A stretch of DNA of 64,000 bases from JABDIY01 sp963803845 (GCA_963803845.1 CAWDNZ010000005.1:1302001-1366000); one strand, 5' to 3'. Positions 52,640-61,436 are shown, counted from the stretch's first letter. Notes: a model not told the origin generated them from the letters alone. A program made the numbers and translations.

Positions 52640-53632
52640 ATGAGAGCTGTCTTGTCGAACGAGCCCGGTGGTCCCGAAACTCTGGTGGTGGAGGAACTTC
52701 CCTCGCTCCGGCCCGGGCCCGGCAATGTGGTGATCGACGTGAAGGCCGTTGGGGTCAACTTCCCTGATTCGCTGATCATCCAAGACCTTTACCAAATCAA
52801 ACCGCCCCGGCCATTCGCTCCGGGCGGAGAGCTGGCCGGCGTTGTGCGAGAAGTGGGAGACGGCGTCACCGACCTCGCCGTTGGGGACCGAGTTCTGTCC
52901 TTTCCCGGTTGGGGGGCGATGGTCACCGAAATCGAAGTCCCCTCAACTTCGGCCACCAAGATTCCCGATGCTATGCCCTTCGATGAGGCCGCAGCGCTGC
53001 TCATGACCTACGGGACGAGCCAGTACGCACTGAAGAACCGGGCGGGGGGCCAAGAAGGCGAGACGCTTTTCATCCTGGGAGCCGCCGGTGGTGTAGGCCT
53101 TGCTGCGGTGCAACTTGGCAAGGCGATGGGAATGAAGGTCATCGCCGGCTGTTCCACGCAGGACAAGGTGGACCTGTGCCTCCGGCACGGCGCCGACGCG
53201 GGCATCGTTTACCCCCGCCAACCACTGGATCGTGACCAGCAAAAGGCGCTGTCGAACCAGATCAAGGAGGCGGGCGGCGGCGGAGTCGACGTGATCTACG
53301 ACGCTGTCGGCGGTGACTACGCCGAGCCATCTATCCGGGCCATGAACTGGGAAGGACGCTACCTCGTGGTCGGTTTTCCCGCCGGTATACCCAAGATCCC
53401 TCTCAACCTGCCGCTGCTGAAATCCTGCCAGATCGTCGGCGTTTTCTGGGGGGCTTTTGTGATATCGAATCCACGGGGGCATGCCAAGAACGTTGCCGAG
53501 CTGTTCCATCTGTATGGCAAGAGTAAAATCAAGCCGTTCATCTCCAGTCGTTACTCGCTAGATGAGGCTGGCTCGGCGATCACCGAGCTCATGGAGCGAC
53601 GAGCAACCGGCAAGATCGTGCTGGAGATCTGA
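52640..53632 (+). CDS. Zinc-free NADPH:quinone oxidoreductase family protein
   Basis: The 330-residue medium-chain reductase has the GroES-like start MRAVLSNEPGGPETLVVEEL, NFPDSLIIQDLYQIKPPRPF, PGGELAGVVREVGDGV, and the nucleotide-binding LGAAGGVGLAAVQLGKAMG. The structural-zinc cysteines of alcohol dehydrogenases are absent, so it belongs to the quinone/acryloyl-CoA reductase group. The substrate is unknown. It is divergent from the leucine-degradation operon. Confidence 0.88.
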   Translation: MRAVLSNEPGGPETLVVEELPSLRPGPGNVVIDVKAVGVNFPDSLIIQDLYQIKPPRPFAPGGELAGVVREVGDGVTDLAVGDRVLSFPGWGAMVTEIEVPSTSATKIPDAMPFDEAAALLMTYGTSQYALKNRAGGQEGETLFILGAAGGVGLAAVQLGKAMGMKVIAGCSTQDKVDLCLRHGADAGIVYPRQPLDRDQQKALSNQIKEAGGGGVDVIYDAVGGDYAEPSIRAMNWEGRYLVVGFPAGIPKIPLNLPLLKSCQIVGVFWGAFVISNPRGHAKNVAELFHLYGKSKIKPFISSRYSLDEAGSAITELMERRATGKIVLEI

Positions 53633-53871
53633 CCCTCGATCGTCCGATTCACGCCAGGAAGCCAATGAGTTATCTTGCCATCGGCTCGAGGTCCAAACGT
53701 CCCGCATCGGTCCGCCGATCAGGCGGCCGGAACGGTGTTTGTCCCGCTCAGTGATTGCCGCCACCCCCGCAGAACTACCTAGTCACCATGTGACTGCGTC
53801 GTTAACCGCCATGTTGCCGTTTCGTTACCCCTGTTGGATCGAACCGTTCGACTGCAGTACAACTCAATCCT

Positions 53872-54525
53872 ATGACAACCGTCACCAGCTCGCCGATAAT
53901 TGATTTGTCGGACAAGCGCCAACACCGCAGCATCGAAACCCGACAGAAGCTCATTGCCGCCAGCCTCGTCGAATTTGCCGCCCACGGGTTCAATGGCACC
54001 TCCACTCGCACCATCACCGCCAGGGCCGGCGTGCCCTCGGCGGCCCTTCCCTACCATTTCGCAGCGAAGGAAGATCTCTGGAAAGCTGCCGCCGAACGCG
54101 CCTTCGGCGAGTTCCACACTCGATTCGGGACAATGCTGGAGACCACGGTCAACCATCCAGTTCGGACCAAAGCCGACACGATCCTCGTAGAACTCGTGGT
54201 CTTCTTCGCTCAGCGACCGGAGCTTTTTCGCTTCATGGCAAACGGAAGCAACCCATGCGATCGATTGGATTGGCTGCTCCACACCCATGTTCGGCCAATG
54301 CACGAAATGTTCGACTCGCTCCTGGAGGAGCTGGAAGCCGACGGCGTCAAACTGCCAACCCATCGGGAACACCTCTTCCACATGTTCCTCGGCGCGGCAA
54401 CCGCTCCGTACGCGCTGGCTCGTGACTTCGAACTCCACGAGGGCATCTCACCCTTCGATCCCGAGGCCGTCAGCCGCCACGCCCGGGCCATGATCGACGC
54501 CTTCCTCCCTGATCTTCATCGGTGA
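53872..54525 (+). CDS. TetR-family transcriptional regulator
   Basis: The 217-residue protein has a TetR helix-turn-helix region (RQKLIAASLVEFAAHGFNGT, STRTITARAGVPSAALPYHF, AAKEDLWKAA) and a helical ligand-binding C-terminus. It stands alone, with a 239-bp gap before it (53633-53871) where I see no gene or clear operator. It lies 64 bp upstream of the probable selenoprotein on the same strand, so it might control that gene (inference). Confidence 0.87.
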   Translation: MTTVTSSPIIDLSDKRQHRSIETRQKLIAASLVEFAAHGFNGTSTRTITARAGVPSAALPYHFAAKEDLWKAAAERAFGEFHTRFGTMLETTVNHPVRTKADTILVELVVFFAQRPELFRFMANGSNPCDRLDWLLHTHVRPMHEMFDSLLEELEADGVKLPTHREHLFHMFLGAATAPYALARDFELHEGISPFDPEAVSRHARAMIDAFLPDLHR

Positions 54526-54589
54526 GCGATCGCCGACGCAACGTTCGGAATTCCTTCGCCAAACCAACTCGGGCCTAGGCTGTACATTC

Positions 54590-55069
54590 GTGGCCCATCT
54601 CAACTCTGGTGACAAGCTCCCGCCGCTGCCCGCCAAGGATTTGGACGGCAACGAGATCGACATCACGGTTACGGTCGCTGGCAACTGGGCCGTTGTGATG
54701 TTCTACCGCGGCGACTGGTGACCCTACTGCCGTCACCAGTTGGTCGACTTCGCAGTTCACGGACTACCTCTCAAGGGCATTGGTGTGAAGGTGGCGGCCG
54801 CGTCGGTGGACCCCGTGGCCAACGTTGCTGCGCTCAAAGCGGGTTTGCATGTTGGCTACCCGATGTATGCCGAGGTTGACGCACACGCAATTTCTGCTGT
54901 GACGGGCGCCTTTGTCCACACTGGCGACCAGACCTACCTGCACGCCACTTCGTTCCTTGTCGATCCCGAAGGCCGGGTGGTCAGTGCGGTGTACTCCACC
55001 GGACCGATCGGTCGATTCACCGCCAGCGAAGTGATCCGAAAAGTGATCTTCGAGCAGCAGAAGCGCTGA
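54590..55069 (+). CDS. Peroxiredoxin-like protein with probable selenocysteine at an in-frame TGA
   Basis: Reading from the GTG at 54590, the frame is MAHLNSGDKLPPLPAKDLDG, then AVVMFYRGDW, a TGA at 54719-54721, then PYCRHQLVDF and ~110 further residues (AAASVDPVANVAALKAG, HATSFLVDPEGRVVSAVYST). AhpC/TSA-like proteins carry FYRGxWCPYCRRQL here, so the TGA replaces the first, peroxidatic cysteine and gives a UxxC motif. A stable hairpin follows at once (separate entry). The full product has 159 residues including selenocysteine. It should reduce peroxides or protein disulfides. The start is uncertain, since no Shine-Dalgarno is evident. Conventional gene calling would report only a truncated ORF from 54740. 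Confidence 0.78.
54726..54756 (+). promoter_or_regulatory. Candidate bacterial SECIS hairpin
   Basis: The stem pairs 54726-54730 (ACTGC) with 54752-54756 (GCAGT), 54732-54734 (GTC) with 54746-54748 (GAC), and 54735-54737 (ACC) with 54742-54744 (GGT). The apical loop is AGTT (54738-54741), with a G among its first two bases. The loop begins 17 nt after the TGA, which fits the spacing reported for bacterial SECIS elements. It lies inside the coding frame, as bacterial SECIS elements do. Confidence 0.6.
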
Positions 55070-55117
55070 GTCCACCCGACGGTGGCGCAAGCTTGTTTGG
55101 CGGCCGGAAATCCTCAA

Positions 55118-55166
55118 CGGAGCGTTATGCCGCTGCTTGCGTGTCAGGGGAGCGTTGTGCCGCACG
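55118..55166 (+). repeat. Short direct repeat in the gap after the selenoprotein gene
   Basis: GGAGCGTTATGCCGC and GGAGCGTTGTGCCGC lie about 33 bp apart, differing at one base, in the 159-bp gap between the selenoprotein stop and the flippase stop. I see no gene there. Confidence 0.5.
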
Positions 55167-55228
55167 GGGCAGCATTCGAGACCCTTCAGCGCTCCCAACC
55201 GGCATTGTTACACCGATCAACGCCGCGA

Positions 55229-56665
55229 TCAGGGCCGCAGTTTCAGGACAAAAGCAACACCGGCATAGATCGCAACGGCACCGACCGCAGCCGGGATCCA
55301 GTGCACTATCTGTTCCAAGCCATAACCAGTGGCCAGACCGGCACCAACGGCAACCGGGAGGGGCCAGAAGGTGCGAACGTGGCGACTTTCCGTCCAGCCT
55401 GGGATCTTCCGCAGTCGGGTCCACAGGAGAGCGAGAACGACCGCCTCGGTAACGAGGGTGGCTACGGCAGCTCCCTCGAAGGAGTAGTCAGGAATCAGCC
55501 ATAGATTGAGAACGACGTTGAGGCCCAAACCGGTGAGGGTGATCACCGGATACCAGAGGTGGCGGTTCACGGCGATCAATGCTGTGATCCCCACGGTGGA
55601 AACGAACCCCAGTACTTCGCCGCTGACCACGATGGAGGTTGCAACTCCAACGTTGTCGTAGTCCGTGCCGTACAGGAAAACGGCAGCTTCGGTGGCGAAG
55701 AGCCAGAACCCAACGAGGCCGGCCCCAGCTGCGAGGGCCAACAATCGAAACGAGTGATCGACGCGCTGATGGAACTGGGCAACGTTGGTGGGCCAAGCTG
55801 CTGCCAATGGCGCCAATAGAGCGACGGCAACAGCCATCGGGACGAAGTGAACGAGGTCCACGAACTTGTAGGCCACCCCGTAGGCGCCAACGGCCTCGAA
55901 CGTGTCCAGTTTGGAGAGCATCACCGAGTCGAGCCGGTAGTACAGCGTCACGAACGCCGCGCCCAGTGACAGCGGCACCGCTTCTTTCAGCAACGACCAC
56001 CAAATACCGAGATCGATCCGATACCGGAACCCCATGAGTCGATGCGCTGCCGGTGCCTTCCAGGCCAGAACAAAGAGATCATTGAGAACGGCCGGAACCA
56101 CGAACCAGATCAGCGTTCCACCGCGCAGGACCACGGCAATGATCAATCCGAGTTGACCGATCTTGGCCAGCGACTCGGCGACGGCGAGAGGCGCCAGTCG
56201 GTCCTTGACCTGAAAGGCGATCTCATAGGCATGCGACGGCGTAGCGAAAAGAACGACCAACCCACCGATAGCCACAGCCAACGGAACCGGGCTGGGGAAT
56301 CCGCCGAGGAGAGCGACCAGCACGGCCAACGTGTACCCGAATCCTCCCAACACCGCTCGTAGCAGGATGTAGGTGCCACCAAACAATTCTCGGTCCTGAT
56401 CAGGGTCCAACAACGCCGCCACCGCAACTCGTCCAACGCCGAGGTCGGTGATGATGGACAGCATCCCGAGCAGTGAGAAGACCAGCGTGAATTGGCCGAA
56501 CCCTTCTGTCCCGAGGTCACGGGCGATCAGAACCGTGCCCGCCCAACCAGCCAAAGCGACGCCGACACGCCCTGTGATCAGCGCGGCGGTGTTGCGGCCA
56601 AAACGCGCGGAGTTATTGAGTGCATCCCGCTCTTCAGAAGAGCCGACCTCGCCCATGACCGCCAC
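55229..56665 (-). CDS. Polysaccharide flippase (Wzx/MATE-like), copy 1
   Basis: The 478-residue protein has about 12-14 hydrophobic segments, typical of the oligosaccharide flippase superfamily (RFGRNTAALITGRVGVALAG, PLSLGAAFVTLYYRLDSVML, LIPDYSFEGAAVATLVTEAV). It moves undecaprenyl-linked oligosaccharide across the membrane. It shares long stretches with the second flippase at 57992 (RxDSVMLSKLDTFEAVGAY, YSFEGAAVATL), so they are paralogues. The genes are transcribed divergently around the fused nucleotidyltransferase gene. Confidence 0.85.
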   Translation of the reverse strand: MAVMGEVGSSEERDALNNSARFGRNTAALITGRVGVALAGWAGTVLIARDLGTEGFGQFTLVFSLLGMLSIITDLGVGRVAVAALLDPDQDRELFGGTYILLRAVLGGFGYTLAVLVALLGGFPSPVPLAVAIGGLVVLFATPSHAYEIAFQVKDRLAPLAVAESLAKIGQLGLIIAVVLRGGTLIWFVVPAVLNDLFVLAWKAPAAHRLMGFRYRIDLGIWWSLLKEAVPLSLGAAFVTLYYRLDSVMLSKLDTFEAVGAYGVAYKFVDLVHFVPMAVAVALLAPLAAAWPTNVAQFHQRVDHSFRLLALAAGAGLVGFWLFATEAAVFLYGTDYDNVGVATSIVVSGEVLGFVSTVGITALIAVNRHLWYPVITLTGLGLNVVLNLWLIPDYSFEGAAVATLVTEAVVLALLWTRLRKIPGWTESRHVRTFWPLPVAVGAGLATGYGLEQIVHWIPAAVGAVAIYAGVAFVLKLRP

Positions 56666-56772
56666 ACGGTGATGCTAGCGAAAATGGCACCTTCGCAGTT
56701 AGGGGTCTTCGCCCCCCTCAATAGTGCTTTGTGACCCACTCCCTGGTGGTTGAGGATCGCTAGCCTCGTTAC

Positions 56773-57978
56773 GTGCTGGGCGAACACATACGGACAATTT
56801 TGAGGAGCGGCGCCCGCTCGTTCGCTCGGCTCCCATTGGCCAAGGACTTCTTTCAGTCCGAATTCGTTCGTCAACTCCGAAAGCGCTTCTACCGAATCAC
56901 TCCGGATGCCCTGGCGTCTATCGCCACGGCGTTGGACGACAGTGGTGTTCGGTGGTGGGTGACCGGCGGGTGGGGGGTAGACCTGTTGCTGGGACGACAG
57001 ACCCGCCCCCACAACGACGTTGACATCTGGATCGACGCCGCTGACGATGGCGAGGAGCGAGCGGCAATCGCATTGGCTCAACTGGGTTATGAGGTTGCTG
57101 TGGCGCGGGCCCCGAGTGGTCGAGATTTCCCGGTGCGGTCCGTGCTGCGGCATCGGTCCGGTCGAATAGTCGACCTCATCATGGTCACCACCGGCGGACT
57201 CGACGACTACCCGCCCTTGGATCCGTCCGATCTGGCCAATGGTGAGTTACATGTGGACGGTACGACCCGGAGTATTCCCTGTGCGTCGGCGCCTAGCCAG
57301 GTGCGGGCTCACACCGGCTACAAACCCCAGGAGCGGGATCATCACGACATGAGGCTGCTCTGCGAGCACACCGGGATCACTCTGCCGCCGGCCTACACCT
57401 GGCCGCGGAGCACGCCCGAACGTTCGCCGCTCGCCATGGCGAAACGGTTGGTCGGCGAGAGCAGGTCTCGATGGCGGGGCTCCACGTCGCTGTTGTTTCT
57501 GGTGCCGGAGGCACAGGATCTTTTCGATGCGGTCGGCGGTGCTACCCCCGGAGGGATCCCCGCCCACATCACGGTTCTCTACCCGTTCGTCCCCCCGATC
57601 AGCATCACATCGCAAACCCGTGAAGAGCTTGCGCAGCTTGCAGCAACTACCGATCGCTTCGCGGTGACCATCACCTCGCTCGCCCAATATGAGATCACCA
57701 CTTACCTGAACCTGGAACCCGAGGAACCGGTCCGCGCCATCACCCACCGAATCTTTGCGCAGTGGCCCGATTATCCCCCGTATGGCGACATGGCGCTCTA
57801 TATCCAGCCGCACATGGCCCTCGCACAGGGGGTCATTCCTAGCGATATTGAGGCCACTGCACTTCCCCATCTGCCGGTCAGCGCCGAGATTACCCATTTG
57901 ACGGTGATGGTGCGGCGCTGGAGTGGACGCTGGAGGGTCGACTCCCAGTTCCCGTTTCGCCGCACGGTGCCAGAATGA
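56773..57978 (+). CDS. Fused nucleotidyltransferase (ANT/MNT-like) and 2H phosphoesterase (2'-5' RNA ligase-like)
   Basis: The 401-residue protein has an N-terminal NTase domain with VTGGWGVDLLLGRQTRPHND, the metal aspartates in NDVDIWID, and a third acidic strand in GRIVDLIMV. This pattern is shared with ANT(2'')-type and minimal nucleotidyltransferases. The C-terminal domain (residues ~225-395) has the two H-x-T motifs of 2H phosphoesterases: AHITVLYPF near residue 265 and THLTVMVRR near residue 374. I do not recall this fusion from any characterised protein. It sits among flippases, methyltransferase-, kinase- and oxygenase-like genes, suggesting a role in modifying a surface glycan or its lipid-linked precursor. 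It should not be read as an antibiotic-resistance gene. Confidence 0.75.
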   Translation: MLGEHIRTILRSGARSFARLPLAKDFFQSEFVRQLRKRFYRITPDALASIATALDDSGVRWWVTGGWGVDLLLGRQTRPHNDVDIWIDAADDGEERAAIALAQLGYEVAVARAPSGRDFPVRSVLRHRSGRIVDLIMVTTGGLDDYPPLDPSDLANGELHVDGTTRSIPCASAPSQVRAHTGYKPQERDHHDMRLLCEHTGITLPPAYTWPRSTPERSPLAMAKRLVGESRSRWRGSTSLLFLVPEAQDLFDAVGGATPGGIPAHITVLYPFVPPISITSQTREELAQLAATTDRFAVTITSLAQYEITTYLNLEPEEPVRAITHRIFAQWPDYPPYGDMALYIQPHMALAQGVIPSDIEATALPHLPVSAEITHLTVMVRRWSGRWRVDSQFPFRRTVPE

Positions 57979-57991
57979 GCACGGTCGCACA

Positions 57992-59422
57992 ATGAGCACG
58001 AGCGGTCGCGGCCTTTTGGCAAACGCCAGCTCGCTCTTCTTCGGTCGGCTGGGGATTGCCCTCATGGGTTGGGCCGGCACGGTCCTGATCGTCCGCACGT
58101 TGGACAAGGACCAGTTCGGTCAGTTTGCATTCGTGTTCAGCCTGCTGGGGATGATGACCATCTTCACGGACATGGGGATCGGCCGCCTGGCGATCACGGG
58201 GGTCTTGGACAAGAACCAGGACCAGGCCCGGTTTGCGGGAACCTACATTGTCCTCCGCACGATGCTTGGCAGCGTGGGTTACCTGGTGTCAATCCTGTTT
58301 GTCATTCTGGCCAACTACCCCGGGAGCGTTGTGCGGGCAACGGCCATCGGCGGTTTGACGCTCTTGATCTCCACGCCTTCGGCGGCCTACAACGTGGCGT
58401 TCCAGGCCCACATGCGTCTCCAGACCGTGGCGATTTCTGGAGTGATCGGTCAGGCGGCCCAGTTGGCCGTGACCGTTGCCATCGCCGTCCGGGGAGGAAC
58501 GCTGTTGTTGTTCGTCATCCCGCCGGTCATCGCCGAAATCGTGATGCTTGGCTTCAAGCTGCCGCGTGCCCGCCGGTTGATTCCGTTTCACTACGTAGTG
58601 GATCTTCAGATCTGGAAAGGCCTGGCTCGCGAAGCGATTCCGCTTTCGCTCGGCGGAGCGCTATCCACGATCTCGTTTCGGATCGACTCTGTGATGTTGT
58701 CCAAACTGGACACGTTCGAGGCCGTCGGTGCCTACTCGGTGGCCTACAAGTTCGCCGACCTCGCCCGCTTCGCATCCACCGCCCTCACGGTTCCCATCCT
58801 CACCGTGCTCACCAAGGCATGGCCGGATGACCTCGATCGCTATCGGCAAACCATCCGGCAGGGAGCCATCTATCTCAGCTTCGTGGGGGGTCTGCTCCTC
58901 ATGGAAATGCTTCTTTTCGCAGAGCCGGTGATTCGCTTGCTGTATGGCGACGACTACGCACCTGCCGGAGACGCCGCTCGGCTCCTGGTGGGTTCCACCA
59001 CCGTGGTCTTCTTCACCGGGCTGGCGTTCAACTCTCTCGTTGCTGCCGACAAGCACCGCTGGTATCCGCTGGTGACCTTCTTGGGGCTCTCCACCAACGT
59101 GGTCGTCAACCTCCTTCTCATCCCTCGCTATTCCTTCGAGGGAGCTGCTGTGGCGACACTCATCACCGAGGTGGTTGTGATGTCCATGCTCTGGTGGATC
59201 CTGATGAGGATCCCCGGCCTGGGCCCCATCGGTCTGGGCTTTCTCCCCCGTGTTGCGGTGGCCGGTGCCGGCGCCTACGGCATCGGTGCATTGGCCGATC
59301 GGATGACACCTTGGCCAATTGCCGCTACCTTCGCAGGGACCGCGTACCTAGGAATCGCCCACGTCCTGCGTACCACCGGCCCTCGCGGGCTCAGATCGTT
59401 GACAGAGGACCGACTCACATGA
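57992..59422 (+). CDS. Polysaccharide flippase (Wzx/MATE-like), copy 2
   Basis: From the ATG at 57992 the protein has 476 residues with about 12 hydrophobic segments (RGLLANASSLFFGRLGIALM, PLSLGGALSTISFRIDSVML, LIPRYSFEGAAVATLITEVV). It is a paralogue of the flippase at 55229 with long shared stretches. The start lies 14 bp after the preceding stop. Its TGA overlaps the next ATG as ACATGA, showing that it heads a coupled operon (57992-62539). Confidence 0.85.
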   Translation: MSTSGRGLLANASSLFFGRLGIALMGWAGTVLIVRTLDKDQFGQFAFVFSLLGMMTIFTDMGIGRLAITGVLDKNQDQARFAGTYIVLRTMLGSVGYLVSILFVILANYPGSVVRATAIGGLTLLISTPSAAYNVAFQAHMRLQTVAISGVIGQAAQLAVTVAIAVRGGTLLLFVIPPVIAEIVMLGFKLPRARRLIPFHYVVDLQIWKGLAREAIPLSLGGALSTISFRIDSVMLSKLDTFEAVGAYSVAYKFADLARFASTALTVPILTVLTKAWPDDLDRYRQTIRQGAIYLSFVGGLLLMEMLLFAEPVIRLLYGDDYAPAGDAARLLVGSTTVVFFTGLAFNSLVAADKHRWYPLVTFLGLSTNVVVNLLLIPRYSFEGAAVATLITEVVVMSMLWWILMRIPGLGPIGLGFLPRVAVAGAGAYGIGALADRMTPWPIAATFAGTAYLGIAHVLRTTGPRGLRSLTEDRLT

Positions 59423-60606
59423 AAACCAATCGTGCCGCGTGGGCTGAGCTTCTTGACCTTGAGGGCAACGAACGAGTGGCCGTCTTCAGCCCGGACCCCG
59501 CTTCGATCAGAAACCGATTGAAGAACCGGGTAGCCGAGCTGGTGACCCTGGACGCTGCTCACACACCGGAGTCGGGATGGGACCTGCTGATCCTGGATGG
59601 ACCGGCCCGCTCCACCGATCTCGATGCGTGCTGGTCCACCGTTCGACCGGGGGGACGTCTGGTGCTCATTGCCGACAACCCCCACAGCCCGCTCCGGGCC
59701 CTCAACCCACTTTTGGGCAAGCCTCTCGGGACGTCGTATGGCCGATACGCCAGAGTTCGCTCGCGTCTTGAAGCGGCTGGCTGTCCCAACATCACGACCT
59801 TCGCCCTGTTGAGAAGCTCACAATCGTCGCCAACGGCGTTCCGGACCGATCTACCCCAAATCGCCTCGATCGTTCTTTCCTCTGCCATGTCCACCGCTGG
59901 CCGCGGCCGCCGAGGGGCCATTGCATTGCTGCGCAGCTTCGCCCAGCGGGGCCGAGGTCGAGAGCTGGCTCCGGCGTGGATGCTGGTTGCCTCGGACCAA
60001 CCGTTGCTTGATCGGCCTACAACACCGACGGGTCGGATAGGCGTTGAGCACAACGACCAGGGGGCGGTGGTCTTGGGGACCGGCCCCCACGGCGTCGAGA
60101 AATTCTACAGCGATCCAGCGCACCTCGCGGCCACTCGGACCACGCTGGATTTGCTGGAGAGTATCCACTTCGACCTGGCGCCGGTTGTCATCGCCCAGCC
60201 GACTCCAAACCGCCTTCAGTTGAAATGGACACCCGGACAGGACATCGACGGGTTCAAGATGAAGCCGAGCGAACTGCGGCGGTGGCTTGATCGGGCGGGG
60301 TTTGTGCTTGGAACGCTCCAGAGGCTTAGTTACGACGAGTCCGACGGGACCGTTCTGGTCCATGGCGACTTTTGGTTGGGGGCCACCCTCCGAGATGGCG
60401 ACGAAATCAGCGGCGTCATCGACTGGGACCATTGCCATCGAGGTGACCCCCGGACCGACATGCTCACACTTACCGCGATCGCTTCGGCACGGTCCGATCT
60501 CTCCGCTACCATTTCTCAGCGTCTGGTGGAAGCAGCTCATGCGGGACATGCGCGAGCCGGTGGACCCACCAACGCTCGCAAACAAACAAGGACGAAGGCT
60601 CAATAA
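59419..60606 (+). CDS. Degenerate methyltransferase-like domain fused to an APH-like kinase domain
   Basis: The 395-residue protein has an N-terminal SAM-methyltransferase-like half in which only the later strand is clear (WDLLILDGPARSTDLDACWS, VRPGGRLVLIAD); the glycine-rich SAM loop is not obvious. Residues ~215-380 resemble aminoglycoside phosphotransferases: LVHGDFWLGATLRDGD (catalytic Asp; the usual Asn is replaced) and GVIDWDHCHRGDPRTDML (metal Asp). The Asn loss could mean altered or lost kinase activity. It overlaps its neighbours at both ends. It may modify a glycan intermediate. Confidence 0.65.
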   Translation: MKTNRAAWAELLDLEGNERVAVFSPDPASIRNRLKNRVAELVTLDAAHTPESGWDLLILDGPARSTDLDACWSTVRPGGRLVLIADNPHSPLRALNPLLGKPLGTSYGRYARVRSRLEAAGCPNITTFALLRSSQSSPTAFRTDLPQIASIVLSSAMSTAGRGRRGAIALLRSFAQRGRGRELAPAWMLVASDQPLLDRPTTPTGRIGVEHNDQGAVVLGTGPHGVEKFYSDPAHLAATRTTLDLLESIHFDLAPVVIAQPTPNRLQLKWTPGQDIDGFKMKPSELRRWLDRAGFVLGTLQRLSYDESDGTVLVHGDFWLGATLRDGDEISGVIDWDHCHRGDPRTDMLTLTAIASARSDLSATISQRLVEAAHAGHARAGGPTNARKQTRTKAQ

Positions 60607-61436
60607 TGTATGTGGACGTAGACCGGGACACCTGGACAGCGAACGAGGGCAAGCGACCCTTCGGTTTCAAACATGGTCTCGCCGGCGACTCTCGCCTGAC
60701 CCATCAAGCGATCGTTGAGCTCAGCGATCGCATCCCGGTCTCCCATGTGGAGATGAACAACAGCGACCTGCCCACCCTCTTCCCGACCGATGACGTCCCC
60801 AAGTTGGATCGATCACCAGGCGAGATCGTTCAACAGGTGATCGAGCTGCGACGCTGGCTGGCGCTGAGCAACCTGGAGGTCGATCCGCAGATGAAGCAGC
60901 TGATCGACCAATGCCTCGACCCGATCGATGAGATGCTGGGCGATTTTCAGGGTGGCATGACCGGCCGCGAGGGGTACATCTTCATCGCTCCGCCCGGTGC
61001 CACCACGCCCGCTCATCTGGACTTCGAACACAACTTCTTGCTCCAGATCCAGGGAACCAAGCGGGTGACCGTAGGGTTCGTGGATCCGGACCTAGAAGCC
61101 CGAACCCTCGAGTCCATGACCGGGTCGGGGTACGGCCGCCTCCCCGAGCTGCCGAAGGAGACCCAGGAATTCATGCTGGAACCGGGCGACGGGATCTACA
61201 TCTCTCCCCGTCTGGCCCACACGATCGACACGATCGGTGACGACCTGTCCGTTTCGTTCTCTCTGGTGTTCCACACGCCGTGGTTGGAACGGGGCGCCAA
61301 GGTACACGCCGCTAATCACGATCTTCGTCGCGCCGGACTGAAGCCCGCCCCCTACGGATCGTCGGACCGCAGCGACAAGTTCAAGGCTGGGGCCGTGACC
61401 GTTTGGCGAGCCGCAAAGTCGAAGATCACCTCCTAG
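60606..61436 (+). CDS. Cupin-like/JmjC-type Fe(II) oxygenase
   Basis: The 276-residue protein has the HxD...H metal triad of JmjC/cupin_8 proteins: TPAHLDFEHNFLLQIQGTKR (His, Asp; lysine for 2-oxoglutarate) and GDGIYISPRLAHTIDTIGDD (distal His). This supports a 2-oxoglutarate-dependent hydroxylase, although the substrate is unknown. The start ATG overlaps the previous stop, and the stop overlaps the GTG of the next gene, so it belongs to the same operon. Hydroxylation of a sugar, lipid or peptide substituent is plausible. Confidence 0.78.
   Translation: MYVDVDRDTWTANEGKRPFGFKHGLAGDSRLTHQAIVELSDRIPVSHVEMNNSDLPTLFPTDDVPKLDRSPGEIVQQVIELRRWLALSNLEVDPQMKQLIDQCLDPIDEMLGDFQGGMTGREGYIFIAPPGATTPAHLDFEHNFLLQIQGTKRVTVGFVDPDLEARTLESMTGSGYGRLPELPKETQEFMLEPGDGIYISPRLAHTIDTIGDDLSVSFSLVFHTPWLERGAKVHAANHDLRRAGLKPAPYGSSDRSDKFKAGAVTVWRAAKSKITS

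Noticed and set aside
54740..55069. A separate 109-codon gene starting at 54740
   Set aside because: It lacks the N-terminal half of the peroxiredoxin fold, which is found in the same frame just upstream of the TGA.
56773..60606. Aminoglycoside resistance genes (ANT- and APH-like)
   Set aside because: The domains are fused to other domains and embedded in a glycan locus, and the APH-like domain lacks a key residue; there is no sign of a resistance cassette.
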